Assembly: GCF_019097595.1 (NCBI RefSeq)
Contig: NC_080726.1
Span: 14,448,205 to 14,512,204 of the forward strand
Direction of reading: 5' to 3'
Origin: Hemibagrus wyckioides
Taxonomy: Eukaryota; Chordata; Actinopteri; Siluriformes; Bagridae
DNA length: 64,000 bases
The notes beneath the pieces were generated by a model. That model was not told the DNA's origin. It saw nothing but the letters and a program-made list of their open reading frames with translations, and did no database searches. How positions within the stretch are numbered: position 1 is the stretch's first letter; each line of letters starts with the position of its first letter. Position numbers and translations under genes: made by a program. Below are positions 22,430 through 34,645 of this stretch, one piece after another.

Positions 22430-22737
22430 TATATATATATATATACACACACACTTTTGTCCAAAACATTTTCTGTTTCTGCATCGAGTATTGTTACCGA
22501 AGGACACTGGATTAATATACTGGATATGAAAAAAATTTTTGATCCCCTGCTGATTTTGTATGTTTGCCCACTGACAAAGAAATGATCAGTCTGTAATTTT
22601 AAGGGTAGGTTTATCTGAACAGTGAGAGACAGAATAACAACAAAAAAAATCCAGAAAAACGCATTTCAAAAAAAGTTATACATTGATTTGCATTTTATTG
22701 AGTGAAATAAGTATTTGACCCCTTTGCAAAACATGAC

Positions 22738-23682
22738 TTAGTACTTGGTGGCAAACCCTTGCTGGCAATCACAGACGTCAGACATTTCTTGTAGTTGGCC
22801 ACCAGGTTTGCACACATCTCACATCTCAAGGAATTTGGGCCCACTCCTCTTTGCAGATCCTCTCCAAGTCATTAAGGTTTTGTGGCTGACCCTTCAGCTC
22901 CCTCCACAGATTTTCTATGGGATTAAGGTCTGGAGACTGGTCAGGCCACTACAGGACCTTAATGTGCTTCTTTTTGAACCACTCCTTTGTTGCCTTGGCC
23001 GTGTGTTTTGGGTCATTGTCAGGCTGGAATATCCATCCACGACCCATTTTCAATGCCCTGGCTGAGGGAAGGAGGTTCTCATCCAAGATTTAAGGGTACA
23101 TGGCCCTGTCCATCGTCCCTTAAATGCGGTGCAGTTGTCCTGTCACCTGGGGATGGTGTACTTGGGGTCATAGGCAGCATTCCTCCTCCTCCAAACATGG
23201 CGAGTTGAGTTGATGCCAAAGAGCTGGATTTTGGTCTCATTTGACCACAACACTTTCACCCAGGTCTCCTCTGAATCATTCAGATGTTCACTGGCAAACT
23301 TCAGATGAGCCTGTACATGTGCTTTCTTTAGCAGGGGGACCTTGCGGGCGCTACTGGATTTCAGTCTTTCACGGCGTAGTGTGTTACCAATTGTTTTCTT
23401 GGTGACTATGGTCCCAGCTGCCTTGAGATCATTGACAAAGTCCTCCAGTGTAATTCTGGGATGATTCCTCGCCGTTCTCATGATCATTGAAACTCCGTGA
23501 GGTGAGATCTTGCATGGAGCCCCAGACCGAGGAAGATTGACAGTCCTTTTGGGAATAATCGCACCAACTGTTGTCACCTTCTCACCAGGCTGCTTGGAGA
23601 TGGTCTTGTAGCTCATTCCAGCCTTGTGTAGGTCTACAATCTTGTCCCTGACATCCGTGGACAGCTCTTTGGTCTTGGCCAT
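22738..23682 (-). pseudogene. Broken Tc1 transposase (Sleeping Beauty-like)
   Basis: From 23682 a 179-codon frame starts [19 protein letters not shown], with a helix-turn-helix around [20 protein letters not shown], a linker [13 protein letters not shown], the second half [20 protein letters not shown], and the start of the catalytic domain at [13 protein letters not shown]. The first catalytic aspartate of the usual WSDE is N here (WSNE), which alone should abolish catalysis. Downstream, text for the third motif region (NPIENLW type, about 22905-22930) and for the C-terminus GFATKY with a TAA stop at 22738-22740 is readable but in other frames. Total length about 945 bases against about 1020 for a full gene. 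Dead copy. Confidence 0.85.
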
Positions 23683-23725
23683 GATGGAGAGTTTGGAATC
23701 AGATTGATTGCTTCCTTCTGTGGAC

Positions 23726-23821
23726 AGGTGTCTTTCATACAGTTAACAAGCTGAGATTAAGAGCACTCCCCGAGAGTGCTCCTACTGTAATCTCAGCTCA
23801 TTACCTGTATAAAAGACACCT
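23726..23821. repeat. Near-perfect hairpin upstream of transposase
   Basis: Left arm 23726-23759 pairs with right arm 23788-23821 over 34 bases with about four mismatches; the inner 11 bases (agctgagatta) are perfect. Inside, 'gagcactc' (23761-23768) pairs perfectly with 'gagtgctc' (23774-23781) around a five-base loop. It begins about 44 bases upstream of the transposase ATG, so it would lie in the 5' leader or promoter of the element. I believe it is part of the family's normal structure rather than an accident. Function unknown. Confidence 0.85.
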
Positions 23822-24052
23822 GGGAGCCAGAAATCTTTCTGATTGATAGGGGATCAAATACTTATTTCACTCATTAAAATGCAAATCAATGTGTAACTTT
23901 TCTGAAATGTGTTTTTCTGGATTTTTTTGTTGTTATTCTGCCTCTCACTGTTCAAATACACCTACCATTAAAATTACAGACTGATCATTTCTTTGTCTGT
24001 GGGCAAACGTACAAAATCAGCAGGGGATCAAATAATTTTTTCCCTCACTGTA

Positions 24053-27000
24053 CATAAAATGTACAGATTTATATGTAAAAGTGGATATACAAACAGTAAT
24101 GTGCCTCTAGCATAGATTCTACCAGTCACTGAAAATATTCAGGAAAGATGAACACTACTAGTCTTTCAGTGATGGTGGTGGAGTTCAAACATGTCAGGCC
24201 AAAATCTCACATAGCTGTTCAATTCAGCTGATATCTGAGGACCTCAAAGGCCGTAGCAGACGATTTACATCATTTTTATATTCAGCTAACCAACAGTGAT
24301 GGGGATGGAGACACTGTCATCCTGGAACAGATCATACTCACACACACACTGTCATACACCCACATGAGTTGCATACTAATTACATGTTGTAGCACAGAAC
24401 TGATCACAGCCAGTGTAGCCCACAATATTGATATACATATATATTTAATGTGAACTTCTATCATGCAGTACATCAATCTGCAAGCATCTACACTCTTTAT
24501 GTTTCTCCACTCATTCATTCAGGCTTTTTCCTTTAATCTGACACCTTCTAAGTGTACATCAATTATACACAAAATAAAATGAATATCTGGTGTCATCCTG
24601 TGTCCTTAAAGCTACATCAATTCTCTTTGGAACACTGCCTACAGAAATTGGCTAGAAGGTTATTCCCCTTCTTGCAATTCTTCTACAAAGTTTATCTGTC
24701 TTGAAAGCTTGTGTCGGTGCAGGTAAAATCCCCTGATAATATGATATGATCTGAAGCTGTCTACTAATATATTTCTTACTTTAAACAGCATAGAAAATAA
24801 TCTACAACATGTCATTCTTTGTTTCAGTAGATCACGGCAGAAACTTTCTTTCTTTCTTTGCCACTAATCCAGAAGATATACAATAAATAAAACACTGAAT
24901 TTACTATAAAAATGTATCTGTTCTATAGACTCATGGCTATTAATTAATTACCAGTGACTGATAGGTCTTTTGGTTACAAAGAGATAGAGGGCAATAGCTG
25001 TATTATTCTGTGTAAGAAAAAAAGGAAGTCATGAGGAAACTAGCCCCACTGGAACCCAATTTGGTCACAATGCCAATTTCTACCCACCAGCTGCCAACCA
25101 GAAAGGGCAAAGGTTAAAACATTCTTTTTCTGGGACAAAACCAGTTGGTGTGCTATTTGCCCTCTTCCACATACACAAGCTCATAGACACACATGATTGG
25201 TTAGTGGCACTATGTCTAACAGGGGAGAGAAAGTATGCCATCTCACCCACCCAGAGTGATCTCTGGACAAAGGGAAAAAACTTTTCTGTTGCATTCTGTT
25301 CCACTTGGGAGCCCATAATAGATTAGTTTAGTCTTGTGAACTGTTACAAATTTGCAAGAGTGAACACATTGGTTTCCATAAAACTAGAAGACTGTTAATC
25401 AATTCTGTGTCTCCATTGTTAAAAATACATTGAAAGAGCTTTATAATAATTGCTACCAGTATTGGATCTTGTTCAAATATTATTATTATTTTTTTTATTT
25501 TTTTTTAAAAAAGACAGGCTGGCCATAGGAGATAACAACATCTATAGTAACTGTAGCAGTTGGCAGTTGGTTAACATGAGAAGGTTTTCGGTAGAATTCA
25601 TGCTGAAAAACAGGCCGTTGTCCCAATAACAAACCCTGCTGTGATCTGCTGAAACAAAGTGTCATTTAGTGTTTGCCTCTCACAATTGGGTAGTGCAAGG
25701 AGAGCCTGTGAAAAGAAGCCAAATTAATATAATGAGCTTTTTTGCTTGATGAGTTAGAGTGCTCAATCTCCAACAGAATGACAATAATAAAGCCTTAGGC
25801 TTAGAAGCTCATGCATGGAAATGGTAAGTAAATAAATGAATACCTGATCAGTGAATAAACTAAAGTTAATCAAACCTATAACAGCGTGGGAGAGAAGGGT
25901 CCTGCATGGTGTGATTAGTCTCAGCGGGCATTAAACAACATGACACTGTATCGAGTGAGTAAACAGATAGTACTTTGTGAAGTCCATCTCTCTGTACTAT
26001 AGGTGCTCTGATTTCTCTTCTTATGTAGCAATCCAAAGCTTGGAAGTGCTGATAGTTTGGATCACCTTTGTTTTACCTCATCCAACTGCCATCAAGAATC
26101 ATTTGTTCCTGTCCTAGTGTTAAGTAAGAGAGCAGGAACAAGCTAAGCCTGAGGATCAGGAAGCCTGGAAATCTTAACGGAGTATGGGGGAAGAGGAACA
26201 AATGAGGTAAACAGAGTGCGTACATGCTGCTTGTATTGGAGGATCAAACATAGCAAATAGAGCGGTGCTAACATGGAGGCAGACCCTCAGCAGCGATTTA
26301 CAGCTTGTGTGTGTAAGTAAGTCTGTGTGGTGTGTGCCTTGGGGCCAGCAGAATTGGGCATGCATTGACACTGGCCTATCAGCACTATAAAACCACGCAG
26401 ACCTTGGCACTTGCCAACAAAGGACCCAAATCTCCTGGAGTGGCACAAGGCTGATAGGAGGGCAATAAAGACTCAGTATCCTTATGCCAGCTGTCTCTGA
26501 GTCACAGAGCAGGAAGAGGAGGAAGGGAGAAAGACGAAAGCAAAAAGGAAAATAAATGAGAGCGGAGAAAGTAACAGCACAGTGAAACGAGTGGAGCCAA
26601 GTGGTTTAGATTTAAAAACATGAGGAAAAGGTCTTCACTCACAGCTCTGCCGGAGATGTGTAGGGTCAGATACAGTAGGTGTCTACATAACACAGACTGA
26701 GAAAGCTTTTTTGAGCACATAAAGGTGTTAAATATTCTCTAAAGGTCTGCTCATTTTTAAGCAACACGACTAAATAAAATAGCTGTGTCATCATGAGGTA
26801 ATGCATCAGAGGTTGTGCAGTGATTAGTAAGGACTCAGAGTGGCTAAAATTAAACACTTGACCTTTGAAACAAACCTACATACTTTAATCTGTTAATTAG
26901 TCAGGCCAGGTAGAAAAAAAAACCTGTAGAGGAGGAAGACAAATGTGTACATCTCAAGATTTTCTAAGCTCTTTGCAGTGTTCGTTTTGATTATTAAAGC

Positions 27001-27499
27001 TGGTATAAAATGTTCATCAGCAACCAAAAACTATACAATTACTGCATAATAATTCACCCTTCTATTGACAACATTGATAAAAATGACGTGAAAATATCAG
27101 AACCCATAGATAGGACTTCACACCCAAGTCAAGATGAATTACAAGAAGAATTACACAACCCTCAAATGCATATTAAACCTATTTATTGTTCCAGAACTCT
27201 GGGCATGTTGAGGAAAAGGTTGGGAGCTGCTAGCCAAACAGAGTCAAGGGCCTGATGGTCACTTTGAAGATAAAGCCTAGAATCTGCATCATTCTCATTG
27301 AACAGCTGGATTTTAGGACCACACTGCTCAGCCCTATTGTGAAGCACTGGCGAAGCTAAATGCTGGACTGACCATAGACTGACCAGTCCAAATTTAATTA
27401 AGGAATCTGGCTGGCTTCCTTGCATGAAGCTGCCACCAAACAATAAACTTGATATTAGGGGTGTAGGTTGCCCAGAGGTCCTGCACACATATTGGCAGA
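24053..27499. other. No gene recognised
   Basis: About 3.4 kb of mostly unique AT-rich DNA. A T-rich/A-rich seam lies at 25470-25515. Small frames such as 25080-25316 and 26174-26446 carry no domain. 26500-26600 is purine-rich. No repeat family was recognised. Confidence 0.4.
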
Positions 27500-28145
27500 G
27501 AGTACTTGTTCTAGAGCCTCAAGCAGATAAGCATCCTGACTGCTATTCTGAAATGCACAATGAGAAGTCCAAACTGGTCTGAGCCATGATGCAGGCTGCT
27601 TCAGATAACTGTATCTTCATTAAAAAACATAGTAATAGCACTAGTTTGATGCTGGTAGCACTGAGATTCAGACATCTCTAGAGGATAAACACAGAGCACT
27701 TCAAGTCCTTCTTTCTAACCTGCAGTCCCTAGCCCTCCACTTAAAGTGGAAAGCAATCTGCAATGAGTCAGAGATGAAAGTCAGCTTCGTAGAAAATCGT
27801 GTGGGGGCTCAGAAAAGCGCAGGACATTCAAAAGCTACACAAACAACACCCAAGCTTTGTACTCTGCTTTTAAAACTTTATATGGCCCTCAAAAATGCAC
27901 CAAGGCTTGGTCAGCAGATGGCTCAGCACTCCTCAAAAAGTAAAGTCTGAATCTCAGCGCATAGGGCTAGGCATTTGAACACCATCCTCAACACAAATTA
28001 TTCCACCAAAACATCAGCCGTGTCCTCTTGCCCAGCTCTCCCAAAGGCCCTCTGTCTGGATGAACCACTGCAGTTCACAGAAGTTCTGTCATCTATAAAA
28101 AGACAACAGGAGCACTGCCCCTGATGGAATTCCTACAGAGTTTTT
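27500..28145 (+). pseudogene. Decayed LINE ORF2 fragment (pre-RT linker region)
   Basis: Several frames of the plus strand carry text typical of the region between endonuclease and reverse transcriptase in fish LINEs. In order: ALYSAFKTLYGPQ followed by SADGSALLKK (about 27855-27950), ARHLNTILNTNYST (about 27965-28010), and LDEPLQFTEVLSSIKRQQ followed by a run like the usual 'SGKAPGPDGIP' with a stop in it (about 28050-28130). Stops and frame changes are frequent. The reverse transcriptase proper, with its YADD box, is not visible downstream. An old, truncated retrotransposon copy; clade uncertain. Confidence 0.6.
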
Positions 28146-29148
28146 TATTTTTTTTTAAAGCAGTGGCAACATCCCCTACCCATCATGTTCGGAAAAGCAG
28201 ATAGGGCAACAGGAAACCTTCCACAATGAAGAACACAAGCATCGTGTATCTGTGGCAAGAAAAAATGTAGGATATAAACAAGAAAAAAGAAAGTAAGATA
28301 GAAAAATTTGGCTTTAGTCCTTTGTTTGCCTATGCTCTGAAGACGATTTTGGGTAAGAAGCCAAACCAGTCAGTCAGCCTAAAGATGTTTAAATCTTATT
28401 ATATACAAATTTTTTCTTATACTCTCGGGATAAACAGACAATAGCCATGCTACTTGTTGGGATACATTCAAAAAGAAAGTGAAAAGCCTTGTCAGTCAAA
28501 CACACATAAAAAGTTAGAAGAAACCTTCGTGGCATTTCTCTGTTCTCTGTGACTAGCAAAGTGTACAGTATCATGGTGCTCTCATGTCAGAGAACTTTCT
28601 TCTAGACTGTCAAAAGTATATCTGTCATATATCATTTGCAAAAACCCACAAGACTTACAGCGAGCAAAGCAAAGACCTGACAGGCTGCTGATACCATACT
28701 GTGAACAATCCTTCGGCAAATGCTGAACAAGTAAGAAATGGCACACAAATTTGTAAATATTTACTAAAAATGAAAGCCCCTTTATTCACATGCCCTGGAT
28801 TTTCAATTGCAATATGTAAAATGAATGACAGCTATTTGGCACTGTGATTGAACTGATAAGAGTAAGAGTAATAGAAAACATAAACATATTTACATTTAAC
28901 ATTATTAGCATCAGTTGGTTTTTTTAATCAGCTTGAGAACAAGCTTTCTACACGGATTGGTGTGTTTTCACTATTTAGAAAATCGATCCATTCATTGATT
29001 TTTGCTTAGTGTATTAGTTTAGCAGTTTGTCAATCGATTATTGCACAGTAAACGGTTCTCTATACAGGGTTAAAGCCACCAGAGGGTTGCTTGTCACAGT
29101 TGTTGTATTTGCAACTGGTGTAGGGAAACAGCTGGCTGTGGGTGTTGT
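28146..29148. other. No gene recognised
   Basis: AT-rich; a T9 run near 28146. No gene or repeat was supported. Confidence 0.4.
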
Positions 29149-29152
29149 AAAA

Positions 29153-29184
<32 letters not shown>
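29149..29184 (+). repeat. (AAAT)n microsatellite
   Basis: About nine AAAT units, ending in 'aataatacac'. It accounts for the 'IYLFIYLF' stretch in the minus-strand frames at 29038-29373. Confidence 0.95.
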
Positions 29185-31159
29185 ACACAGCGTGCAACAC
29201 ACTGGTGGATAGAAGTAGATGGAGCAGACAGAGAATAACACTAAAAAACACAATGGACCCGCTGACATAAAGAATGCTTGCCATCTCTGTTTCCTTTTAT
29301 TTACGGAAAAGGATAGAAAACAGATTGCCATATAAATTATTGCAATTTCAAAAAATATTGTGCCTAGACACATTCTTATGATAATTTCCTATTTTTATTT
29401 GTTTGCTTGTCATCAGAACGTGACAGTAAAGTGAGCTAGTATATAGATAACTAAAAAAGATGGATGAAATACCCTTTGTTACATTTGTAAAGTGACTATT
29501 GAGGAAAATCACAAGAGAGGAAAAAGGCAAGTGTGGCGATGTATTCGATCTATTCATCTGCTTTGTTTTTGCTCTTTTCCCAGAAGTGCCTGCAGCAGGG
29601 TATGTACACAGAAAAAGTATTTAAGTAAGACAGTGTATTGGGAATTACTCAAAGTTGCAATATAGTGCCTCTGAATCTTTTCTGTTCAGTCATACTGTGT
29701 GAACCTGGCTCTTTAGTGACCTGAAATAAATTCATAAATGCATTAAAAACTTTAAAATGTGGCAACATTTTCATTTAGACACTTTACTTGCTCGTAGCGA
29801 TGCTTGTTCATTTCTTTTTAATGCAAATATATTAAGCTTGAACACTAAGCTTATGGCGCGCAGTGAATAGTAAATGGAGCTATGGGCTCATAAGCAAAGA
29901 CGAAAAGGGTGGTGCGAATTCAGGCAGTTTTGAGACTCTATAAGATACTGAAGTTCTGTAGATGTCCTTCTACCAAATCTTTGATGAACTCAGAGTCAGA
30001 GGCCCACAAATGCATCCTTAAATCTGTGTTTTGTGTCTTTCCTGCACTTCACTTTCTTTCTCAGCGCTTCCTGGCCTGAAGCTGTGACCAGGGAATAGAA
30101 TTTCAAATGAGCAATTCTACCATGTGCTGCTCCTCAGTGATTCCCTCCCTGATGGACTTAATTTTTTTTCATTCCTCTGTCCCTTCAGTGTCTCTCCTCT
30201 GGCCACTGCTGCCAGTCACCAGCTAGATTTTCGATGACCTCTCCCACCCTTGTTTTTCATAAGCACGCGGACATCTCATCAGTGTCACCCAGCAGAAGCC
30301 CAATTAGCAGTGCTGACATGACCTTTTCTCAGGATCCTGCTTACCTTCTGACGAGCATTTCTTCCTACTCCACTCTTCTTTCTTCCCCATTATCTGTTCT
30401 CTGTTTACCCTTCCCTTCCACTCAACTGCATTAACCTTTTCACACAAAGTCAACATTTGGCTCTGGGCATCGTTCAAGTCATCAGAATTGAAGAGATCTC
30501 AGTGTCAGAGAGAGAGAGAGAGAGAGTGAGAGAGAAAGAGAGAGATCTTGTAATTTCTTAATAAGCAACATTTTAAGATATAACCTCCAAGCCTTTCCTT
30601 TCACCTAACCATCAGAACAGGTCCAGCAGAGCGCTGAAGTCTAGATCTCCTTTGTACCCTCTGCACAGTGAGTGTGTTGATGGTAATTATACAGTGTGTT
30701 GCATGTGATAATCCTGGTTTCCCTCCCAATCATACAGGATTAATGTGCCATTTGTCTCAGTTAGCTGGACGTCTGAACAGTTGCTCAATGTCTGTGTGGC
30801 CCAGTCAACACAAACTCATCCAGGCCCAGTGCCATGCAACTCTCCATGCCACCACATACTGGCTCCTGCTTAATATCTGCTTCGAATAAATTGTAACTTT
30901 GTTTGCTCCAGGGTACTCTGTCTTCCAGTTTAGAGGTGTGTGTTCTTCCATGCATGACTGCTCCTCTCTCTTCACATTCCAATCCTGCAGGAAGTTTGGA
31001 CAATCCTGCAGTTATTATTTTTTGTTTTTAAGCAAACGTCAATAGTTCTGTTCCCGACTATGAATAAATTAGTCCATAGCAACTCTGACCCGAAGGCATT
31101 AACTGAAGATGAATGACTGAACACTGTGAACACATCCTGCAGAACATGTGGCATGTGAA
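29185..31159. other. No gene recognised; (GA)n at 30507-30546
   Basis: Unique-looking DNA. A (GA)n microsatellite occupies 30507-30546. 30170-30430 is C/T-rich and gives a serine-rich frame that has no domain. No exon could be defended. Confidence 0.45.
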
Positions 31160-31330
31160 TCACCAACACTCATGTAAATCAGCATGGTCTTTCTTTGTCC
31201 TGTGAATTTCATATCTGTCCAGCTGCTCCTGCCCACATGATAGCAAACATGCCTGACATTTTTGGTGAGTCTCCTGAGATTCCAGGCTCCAAATTTAGAA
31301 GAGGAAGTGGAGCATATTCTGCAGTTAGGC
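31160..31330 (-). pseudogene. Possible LINE endonuclease scrap
   Basis: Inside a 136-codon minus frame (31099-31509) the segment FGAWNLRRLT followed by WTDMKFTGQRKTMLIYMSV resembles the opening of an APE-type LINE endonuclease (a WNVRTL-like motif, then a W.G.G...Y.G-like motif). Key acidic and histidine residues further on are not visible. The match is weak and may be chance. The orientation is opposite to the LINE relic at 27500. Confidence 0.2.
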
Positions 31331-31638
31331 AGGGTATTAGTTAAGCTGGGTCCAATAATGGAAGACTGGAATAGTCTTAGCTTGACTAATCTTAGTTTCT
31401 CTTTTGGATACATCACTAATAACAGATCAGCTGTCTCAAAACATCCTGCATTCTCAAGGAAGCATACCAGGACATTACGCCCAAACCACTTAATACCCAG
31501 GTGCCTCATTACTCATTAATACCATACCAATGAAACCCCAAATCTGCTCTGCTGAATAAATGAAGCTGCAAACCCACCCTCATTGGCTAAGCAGTACCCA
31601 GGTGGCATGTTATGCTTTATCAGGTGCCAGATCAGTCT

Positions 31639-31639
<1 letters not shown>

Positions 31640-31677
<38 letters not shown>
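31640..31677 (+). repeat. (CT)n microsatellite
   Basis: Nineteen uninterrupted TC units. Confidence 0.98.
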
Positions 31678-31678
<1 letters not shown>

Positions 31679-32671
31679 ATTTAGCCCCATGCATTTTCTC
31701 TCAATCTCTGCCTCTCTTTCTGTTCACTACACCAGCTCCCCTCTGTCACTAGCCATTTCCTATTATTTTTTGGGGCTTATCTCCCATTCTCAGGCTTCCA
31801 GAACCGACATGGTGTCACAGCACATATGGCTCATGTCCTACTCTCTCTACCCAGCAGGAAGCTATATACATGCTGGCTAATGTATATATAAATCGCTGAT
31901 TGAGCATATGAGGGCGCAGATTGCAAATGATCTACAGGGCTTTATGTGTGCTGGGCCATCCGTCAGGCCAGGCAGCTTTATTTACACCCCTTGCTGCCGT
32001 GACTGCGAGCCAAACTGACACAACAGTCTTTTTTTTTCGGAGCTAGAATAATAAACCTCACAACAAGAAAGGTTCAAGGGCTTTAATTTTTACTCGGAAA
32101 GCCATCTGTCAGTGCCAGGGTCACCGGATGGGAGGGTAAAATTTTGTTGATGTTGTTTTATGGCTGGTGCCAGAAAACCAATGAGCCACACATTCAGCTG
32201 CTCACACACACAAAACATCTCATGGAAAAAAAGAGATGCACATACCATCCAGCAGAATCGGCTTTAATGCATGACGGTGCGTTATACTGGCACGCGATTT
32301 TTAATGGAATAATAGAATATGCAGTAGTCTCTAGATGATGATATATTGGTAATAGGTTATAGGAGTTGTTGCTCAGTCATTTTGTTGCATTAGCTTGCAT
32401 GCAAGTCACCAGTCTTCCTCTGAGCAGATTTGGTGTCACTTCTATCATGTCCCTGAACACATACACATGCATGCAGGTTAGGTACGGTGTGTTTACAAAC
32501 ATGATTGGACAGGGAGGAGGGTGGGATACAGTCCGAGACAGAGTCATACAGTCACCAAGCAGCTGTTGGATTCTGCCAGCCTGCACCTGCTATTTATTGC
32601 AGCACTCACTGGGAGCTATGTGGGGAACCTGCAAACTGGGTCAACTTCTATTCATCTCTCTCTGTCTCCAA

Positions 32672-32702
<31 letters not shown>

Positions 32703-33869
32703 CATCTCTTCTTTCACACACAAACACTCCCACTTTCATCTTACCTGTCATTGGTGTTCAATCAGTCCATCTATTCTGTCTCTCTCACTACTTCTCTTTC
32801 TCCTGCTCCCCCCACCCTCTCGCCTTTCTCCCCCTCCCATTCCAGATACCAAAAATGTGAAATAGGAAAGCAGTCTGGAGCAGTTCCACTAATAAACAGC
32901 TGGCCAGGCACCCCACGAGCTTCATTAGCAACTATCACTGTGATTCAGGAATCACATTAAACATAATAAATGTGTCAGGCTTCTCAAGGGTCCATGTATG
33001 CAAACACGCACATGTGCACATTCTCAGCCCCTGCTGAGGGGCCTCTTCTTCAGAGACACTCATACACCCTCAGCACCAGGCTTTCTGGATGGATCTTTAG
33101 AGAAGAAAGTAATGAAGGGCATATGTGTGTGTTTGTGTGAAGTCACAGTGCCATTTCTCTTTAAAGCTGTGCGTTTCAACGATCCCCAAATCCAGGAGAA
33201 GCCCAATCCACACTTCCTCTGCTATGCTTTTTTAGTTTCCTGCAACTGCCTCCATCCAGCCAGAAAAGTTACAAGACTACAGTTATAGTTTACAGCTCTT
33301 TCCATCCACTGTATCACCTTCATTAGTTTTATTGTCACAAACCACAAAGGTACGGTATAAGAAGGTCAACATAATAAAAAAGTAGTCTCTACACTTCTGG
33401 AAGATGCTTCTCACAATATGAGGTGTCATTAATGCCTGTCTCTTCTTATACTGATATGTCTACTGAATTACTACCTTACCCTTGAAGTGCCAACACACAC
33501 CTTGAAAAAACTGATGTACTAATGCTGACCTATCTCTTAATAAGGCAACCCCCTTATTTTCTTTTTCATTTACATAAGCCTAGACAACTCAAGCCAATTC
33601 AAAAGTGCTCTGTTCATGTTATACCCACTCTATCATTCTTGTCAACAACAAAATATGATTAAATGATTAAAGATGATTAAAAGTGGCATGTTGGGCATAC
33701 GCACAGACTGACTGACCTATGATCTCATTATACTGTATAAATAGCTAATACAGTAAACAGCACACAGTTCTGTCCTTAAAACTGTGGAGATCACATGAAA
33801 TTATATTTTATAAAAAAAGCATTATGTTGTGGATTAAAAAAAGTGTTTTTAAATTCACCCACGTTAGTC
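31678..33869. other. No gene recognised; CT tract inside
   Basis: Contains a (CT)n tract at 32672-32699. Three overlapping plus frames (32366-32960) are read through this C/T-rich DNA in all phases, the hallmark of composition rather than coding. The 96-codon frame at 32998-33288 has no domain. Confidence 0.45.
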
Positions 33870-34445
33870 TGGACTGGGCCAGAGCTCCTTTTTGTATTAC
33901 AAGTAAGTATAAAAATGACCAAATACAATTACACAGGCTGACCCCTCTCAGCCTGGACGTGATCTTTTCGAAGCAGTCCTCTCCTGCAGAAGGCTGGGGT
34001 CCATCAAGACAAAAACCTCACGACATTTGTTTCCATCAGCAACTGGCCTCATCAACAATATGCAGGACCCACCATGGTCACTTATCCGCCTACTTGGACA
34101 TTAACACAAACGCTTGAACCCCCTTTGTTGTGTTCATATACGTCACATTAATGCACACGACTAAGACAGCCTTACTGCATCTGCACCTCTATCTTATCTT
34201 ACCTTCCTACCTCAAACTGCGAGTTTTGCACTGGTCTACTAATCTACAATCAATGTACAGTTTCCATCTGCACTGACTGTAGCATTGGAAATATAATTTT
34301 TTGCCCTGGTTCACTTTTTTATACAATATTATACTGCACTATTACACAGTTAATATTTCCTCTTGCTAAAATTCTTTTTATTTTTCCTTAAATTTTTATG
34401 TTAAGAGCAAATTCTGTGTACAAGTAGCTGAATCTGATTGTGAAA
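33870..34445 (+). mobile_element. LINE 3' end (ORF2 C-terminus and 3' UTR)
   Basis: At about 33991-34080 one frame translates to RRLGSIKTKTSRHLFPSAT then GLINNMQDPP, the typical last residues of a group of fish LINE ORF2 proteins. It is followed by an untranslated tail rich in 'tgcac' words ending 'gctgaatctgattgtgaaat'. The 5' part of the element, including reverse transcriptase, is absent, as expected for 5'-truncated insertions. No poly-A tail is seen; clade not determined. Confidence 0.6.
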
Positions 34446-34554
34446 TTTCAACTATAATAATCTAAAAAATAATACAAGAATAGAAAATATAAGTAACGAA
34501 ATTCAAGAGAATCTTTTAATAAAAGGAATCTGGAATAATTGTGGGACTTTCCTT

Positions 34555-34645
34555 CCATCTCCCATCACTGGTATAGGATTTGACTCTGCTGCGACCCTGA
34601 CCCAGATAAAGCAGTTTCTGAAGATGAATGAATGAATATATTAAT
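34555..34645 (+). mobile_element. SINE/LINE tail fragment
   Basis: The text 'ctgctgcgaccctgaccc', then 'agataaagcagtttctga' and 'agatgaatgaatgaata' is the usual end of a common fish retroposon with a short GAAT tail. The tRNA-like head is not present, so it is a 5'-truncated copy. Confidence 0.55.

Larger units (their letters stand above)
22520..24050 (-). mobile_element. Decayed Tc1 element with IR/DR-type ends
   Basis: A 1531-base element. The right end closes 'aattttttccctcactg' before TA (24051-24052); the left end (22520) is diverged in its first 20 bases but then matches the right arm closely: 'gatcccctgctgattttgta', 'actgacaaagaaatgatcag', 'gtgagagacagaataacaac'. Each arm is about 210 bases with an inner repeat of the 'aaataagtatttga' motif (about 22706 and 23846), the IR/DR pattern known from the Sleeping Beauty group. 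The transposase is on the minus strand and broken. A 34-base-arm hairpin lies between the gene start and the right arm. Confidence 0.9.

Noticed and set aside
31099..31509. 136-codon minus frame as a gene
   Set aside because: At most a short LINE endonuclease-like segment; the rest has no recognisable feature.
32366..32960. Three overlapping plus frames of 114-164 codons
   Set aside because: Open in all phases through C/T-rich simple sequence, which is a composition effect.
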